NCBI GenBank assembly: GCA_024305745.1
Contig: JAHRBS010000002.1
Span: forward strand, 1,426,001-1,490,000
DNA: 64,000 nucleotides
From: Polyporus tsugae
Lineage: Eukaryota; Basidiomycota; Agaricomycetes; Polyporales; Polyporaceae
Reading direction: 5' to 3'
Part shown: one piece after another, positions 60,361 through 64,000 of the stretch
Position numbering within the stretch: the first letter of the stretch is position 1
How the letters are laid out: every line of letters starts with the position of its first letter
Notes under the pieces: model-generated
What the model was told of the DNA's origin: nothing
Seen by the model: the letters and a program-made list of their open reading frames with translations, nothing else
Database searches by the model: none
Position numbers and translations under genes: made by a program

Positions 60361-62282
60361 AGTATCGATCAGTCAAATTGTTTGAAAACACGCTAACCTT
60401 ATACTTAGTGCCTGTGGAAACGGCGCTGTACGACATTCTTGGAGTGTCACCTACTGCCACCGAAGGTTCACATATTCCCGATCATACGTTAGAGAGGATG
60501 CAAGACTGAGATGCTCGTTTGTTTCAGATGACATCAAGAAGGCGTACAGGAAAAAGGTGCGAGTGCAATGAGCCCTGCTACGTCGCGTCTTGCTGATAAG
60601 TACACAGGCTAGGGAACACCATCCGGTATGTGCTCATTTTTAGTGCGTCTGCACATGATTGAACCCAAAGGGTACCCCGGTGTAGGATAAGGTATGTTGG
60701 CGTCCGTGCCCCCATCACTGTTTCGCCCTGCTGAACAAAGCCTAGAACCCTGATAACCCAGAAGCTGGCCAAAAATTCCAAGAAATGGCTGCAGCGTGCG
60801 CACTCCACATGGTCTCTCCCCGTTAGTGAATCTTGCTCATGATGACTATAGCTATGAGATCCTCAGCCAAGAAGAAACCAGAGAGGCTTATGATCGCTAT
60901 GGGATGGAGGGCATGGCTGGAGGAGGGGGGCCCGGATTCGGCCCTGGGATGGACCCTGCAGACATCTTCACAGAATTGTTCGGTGCGAGCATGAACTTCG
61001 GTTTCGATTTCGGCGGGCCAGGGTCGCGCGGACCAAAGCGAACGAAGGGCCAAGATTCGCACATCCCTTACGAAGTCACACTGGAAGACCTCTACAACGG
61101 CAAGACCGTCAAGATGAATATGGAGAAAGAGGTTGTATGCGGGCTTTGCAAAGGGTGAGTGTCGTAATTTCCCATGCGCCTTTCGTTCCTTGTCCTCGTC
61201 TTATACTCCACATGAAGTTCCGGCGCGAAAGGGAGCGCGAAACCCAAGCCCTGTGTCAAGTGCGATGGCAAGGGCTGGACCATGGTCACAACAGCGGTAA
61301 GTAGTACGCACTTTACCTGGCATCTCGTGACCGTTCTCCCTAGCTCGGCGCGCAGCGACTTGGTACCCAGAGAGCAATGTGCACAGAGTGCCAGGGGCAC
61401 GGCGAGAAACTACGCGAGAAGGACCGGTACGTGCCCCTATCTACGCGTCCAATCTTCAGCCTAAATCATTGAGTGGGGCATAATAGGTGTAAGAAGTGTA
61501 AAGGCACCAAGACCGTCAAAGAGAAGACACGCCAAGAAATTTACATTGAGCGCGGTATGGCGGATCGGCAACGAATCGTGCTTGCGGGTGCAGGTGACGA
61601 GGAGGTTAGTTCTAGTCTAGCGTTGTCCGGTGGCCCCCACTGACATCCATATCAGCCGGGCATTCCTCCAGGAGATGTGATCTTCACGTTGAAGACCCGC
61701 TCGCATGAGTCCTTCGAACGGTCGGGTAACGACTTGCTTACGACGATTCACATCACGCTCTCCGAAGCGCTCCTCGGATTCTCTCGGATTCTCGTCACCC
61801 ACTTGGATGGCCGTGGTGTCCATGTTACCAGTCCACCTGGCAAGATCATCAAGCCTGGCGATAGCATTATCCTTCGAGGGGAGGGTATGCCTCAGTACAA
61901 GACCCCGGATCACAAAGGCAACCTTTATGTCATGCTCGAGATCGACATGCCAGACGAAAGCTGGCTCAAAACAATTGACACGCAGGTACGTGGCCCCGTT
62001 GCCATTAGTATATGAAGCTGACCTCCGAAATCGGTTTTCTAGGCTCTCGCAGCCCTCCTGCCACCAAAGAAGCCCGAGATGGATCCCAAGCCTGCGGTCG
62101 TGGACGAGGTGCCGTTCGAAGAGAGCGACATCGTCGACGTGCGTGAAACGCCTTTCCCCGCTGGCTCAAACTTCTTTGATCACGCTTCTGGTTTCCAGTT
62201 CGGCGAGGGCGACGAAGCCGAGTGGGAGGATGACGAAGACGACGATGACGACGGCATGGAGCCTGAATGCCGCCCTCAATGA
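60361..62282 (+). CDS. Class A J-protein (Ydj1/DnaJA-type Hsp70 co-chaperone)
   Basis: The protein delivers unfolded clients to cytosolic Hsp70. The ATG is built across an intron: A at 60361, then T and G at 60409-60410, giving MPVETALYDILGVSPTATED. The J domain continues IKKAYRKKAREHHP-DK-NPD, with the D-K of the HPD motif on a 6-nt exon, then EILSQEETREAYDRYGMEG. A Gly/Phe-rich segment follows (GGGGPGFGPGMDPADIFTEL). The zinc domain has four motifs: CGLCKGSG, CVKCDGKG, CTECQGHG and CKKCKGTK. Client-binding domains include PPGDVIFTLKTRSHESFERS, NDLLTTIHITLSEALLG and DSIILRGEGMPQYK. The tail is acidic (EDDEDDDDDGMEPE) and ends CRPQ, in the CaaX position farnesylated in Ydj1 (CASQ), though Pro is unusual there. 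About 400 residues and at least eleven exons. Convergent with urease. Confidence 0.9.
60686..60691 (+). other. 6-nt microexon of the J-protein gene
   Basis: GATAAG, encoding Asp-Lys, is flanked by introns 60626-60685 (GTATGT..TGTAG) and 60692-60745 (GTATGT..CCTAG). Without it the HPD motif would lose its Asp. Both introns have plausible branch sites (for example CTGAAC at about 60731-60736). Confidence 0.75.
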
Positions 62283-62862
62283 TCCGTACCTTCGATGCTC
62301 TCCCCTTCAACCTAATGCTGTCGATATCACCCACTGCGTCGCGTCGCTCACCACTTCATGATTATGACACTAGACCACTAGACGTTCAAAATATTCGGTC
62401 AAGGGCTTCTTTGAATCAGCTGGGACCCTACTGTATCAAGTTATCTATTCGGCACATAATCGCATACCCCTAACACACACTCCTCGCTTATGTCTCATCA
62501 CATACATGCGGTCATCATCAATATCGAAATATTGTACTGATCTCAGTTTGAGCTCATGGTGCCCAACAAACGTAACCCGGTGACCTGTAGAGCATGCGGG
62601 GCCGTGTTCTCCCGGAAGAGGTGGGATTGGATTGATCATGGTGTAGTCGCTACCAGACCTGCATTGGCGAGAGTGGTGTGCTCAGGAACTTGATGGTTGG
62701 TTGCCGTAGGGGTAGGGTCTCGGACGCTATGTGTCGTCATTGCGATGGAGGGGGGCGGTGAAAAAAGATGCGTGGCCAAGAAGGAGTTTGGGAAGGAGCA
62801 GAATGAATGGGGAACGACCATCTTCGCATCATCGGCATGCAAGTCATCACTGGCCTTTGGTT
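62283..62862. other. 3' regions of convergent J-protein and urease genes
   Basis: The 580 bp between two stop codons are AT-richer than the genes (62,380-62,550). No conserved coding sequence was recognised. Confidence 0.5.
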
Positions 62863-64000
62863 TCAGAATATGTTGTAATACCGCGCAAGAGGGAGTTTCG
62901 TCGCAGGCTCGATGTCCATCAGCTCGCCGTCGGCGCGCACTTCGTAGCTCTCGGGGTCGACCTTCATCGCCGGGGTCGCGTTGTTCCACTTCATGTCCTT
63001 CTTTGTCACCTTGCGGCAGCCTTTGACCGCCTCAAAGCGCTTCTTGAGGCCGTACGACGCGACGGTACCGGACGAGATGGACTCTTCCGACACGAACGAC
63101 ACCGAGTTCAGGGCCGCAGACGCAGCGAACACGCCCCACATCGGGCGTCCAATGAAAGGCTGTACCGTCGGGATGGACGCGTTTGCATCGCCCATCTGCA
63201 CACATTCGGAGAGCGCGGGGAGAAAAAGCGGGAGACAGTCAGAGTCAACGAGAGTCGGGACGTCGAAGGAAGGTGGTCGGCGGTAAATGCCTCGAAAGGA
63301 AGACTGGGACGAACCTGTGCCCAGGCAATGACGCCCGACTTGATGACCATCTCCGGCTTGGCGCCAAAGTTCTCCGGCTTCCACAGGACGAGGTCGGCGA
63401 GCATGTCGACAGCCACCTGTCCGACGAGGTGGCTGATACCGTGGGTAATCGCGCTGGACGTGCACACCGTGAGTCAACGAGCACCAGAAAGGAACGCAAG
63501 CTCTATCAGGAGGTCGGCGTCACGGTCACTTACGGGTTGATGGTGTACTTGGAAATGTAGCGTTTGACCCTGCCGTTGTCATGCCCTTCTTGGTCTCCCA
63601 AGGCGGTGAGGGGCCCACGGAATTCGCGCATCTTGCTGGCAGTCCGCCAGGTCCTGCTAATCACCTCGCCGACGCGGCCCATGGCCTGCGAATCGGAGCT
63701 AATCATGGAGATGGCGCCAGTGTCATGCAGCACATCTTCCGCTGCCACGGTCTCCGCGCGGATCCGCGACTCAGCGAAGGCAAGGTCCTCGGGTATAGAC
63801 TTGTCCAGGTGGTGGCACACCATAAGCATCTGTCAAATGCCAGGTCAGCGTGAGCGCATATATGCATGAAGACTCATAAGAACCCTACGTCTAGATGCTC
63901 GTCCAACGTGTTAACGGTATATGGCCGGGTGGGGTTGGTTGAAGACGGAAGGACATTATGCAAACCGCAGACGACGATGATGTCCGGAGCATGTCCTCCA
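62863..64000 (-). CDS. Urease, C-terminal part (5' end beyond the right edge)
   Basis: This nickel enzyme hydrolyses urea to ammonia and carbamate. Fungal ureases are single chains of about 830-840 residues, and the last third is present. Read from the edge: [20 protein letters not shown] then [14 protein letters not shown], an intron, [16 protein letters not shown] with the mobile-flap catalytic His, and [20 protein letters not shown]. The nickel-ligand Asp is in [19 protein letters not shown]. Further exons give [40 protein letters not shown] and [19 protein letters not shown]. The end is [20 protein letters not shown] and [10 protein letters not shown], with a TGA at 62863-62865. Catalytic residues in this part are intact. 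The metal-bridging Lys and the first His ligands lie outside the window. Convergent with the J-protein gene. Confidence 0.95.

Noticed and set aside
60101..60385. ATG-started open frame upstream of the J-domain, considered as exon 1 of the J-protein
   Set aside because: Its frame ends at 60361 in phase 0, whereas the J-domain exon needs phase 1, so joining would shift the frame. The split ATG fits better.

Overview
The window is nuclear DNA of a filamentous basidiomycete, most likely a mushroom-forming agaricomycete. Genes are compact and lie on both strands. Almost every one is cut by many short introns (about 47-65 nt) with GT..AG ends and CTNAC-type branch points, and all recognisable proteins are fungal families. 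The content is chromosomal housekeeping, signalling and metabolism. I found no rRNA, convincing tRNA, CRISPR array or intact transposon.

Layout. 1-5.5 kb: a 5' fragment of an RTT106-like histone chaperone, capping protein beta (CAP2), TAN1 and a PP2C phosphatase. 5.9-10.1 kb: an HD-domain hydrolase divergent from a ZIP zinc transporter with one very long intron. 11.4-17.1 kb: a diphosphoinositol-polyphosphate Nudix hydrolase, a secreted phytase-type acid phosphatase and an alpha/beta hydrolase, all on plus. 17.9-26.6 kb: an MLX-like bHLH factor, RFC5, a zinc-cluster factor and phosphomannose isomerase. 26.7-30.1 kb: cystathionine beta-lyase running without a stop codon into mevalonate kinase. 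30.9-41.3 kb: a large hybrid histidine kinase with GAF-type region and dolichol kinase SEC59. 42.5-48.2 kb: uracil-DNA glycosylase and a bZIP factor. 52-64 kb: XPB/SSL2, branchpoint-binding protein, an NSUN5/RCM1 rRNA methyltransferase, a class A J-protein and the C-terminal third of urease.

Functional links. Several genes sit head to head over short shared promoters (TAN1/PP2C, HD/ZIP, XPB/BBP, NSUN5/J-protein). The Nudix hydrolase and the phytase are neighbours and both act on phosphorylated inositols. PMI40, SEC59 and ERG12 all feed glycosylation and isoprenoid supply, but they are not obviously co-regulated.

The strongest unusual signal is the in-frame junction near 28.32-28.44 kb. A complete methionine-pathway lyase reads straight into a complete mevalonate kinase, with no stop codon, no in-frame ATG and no usable intron between them, which predicts a bifunctional fusion protein. 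Next is the J-protein gene at 60.4-60.8 kb: its ATG is assembled across an intron, and the D-K of its HPD motif is carried by a 6-nt microexon. Exon boundaries were read by eye from splice signals and family conservation, so many internal boundaries are approximate.
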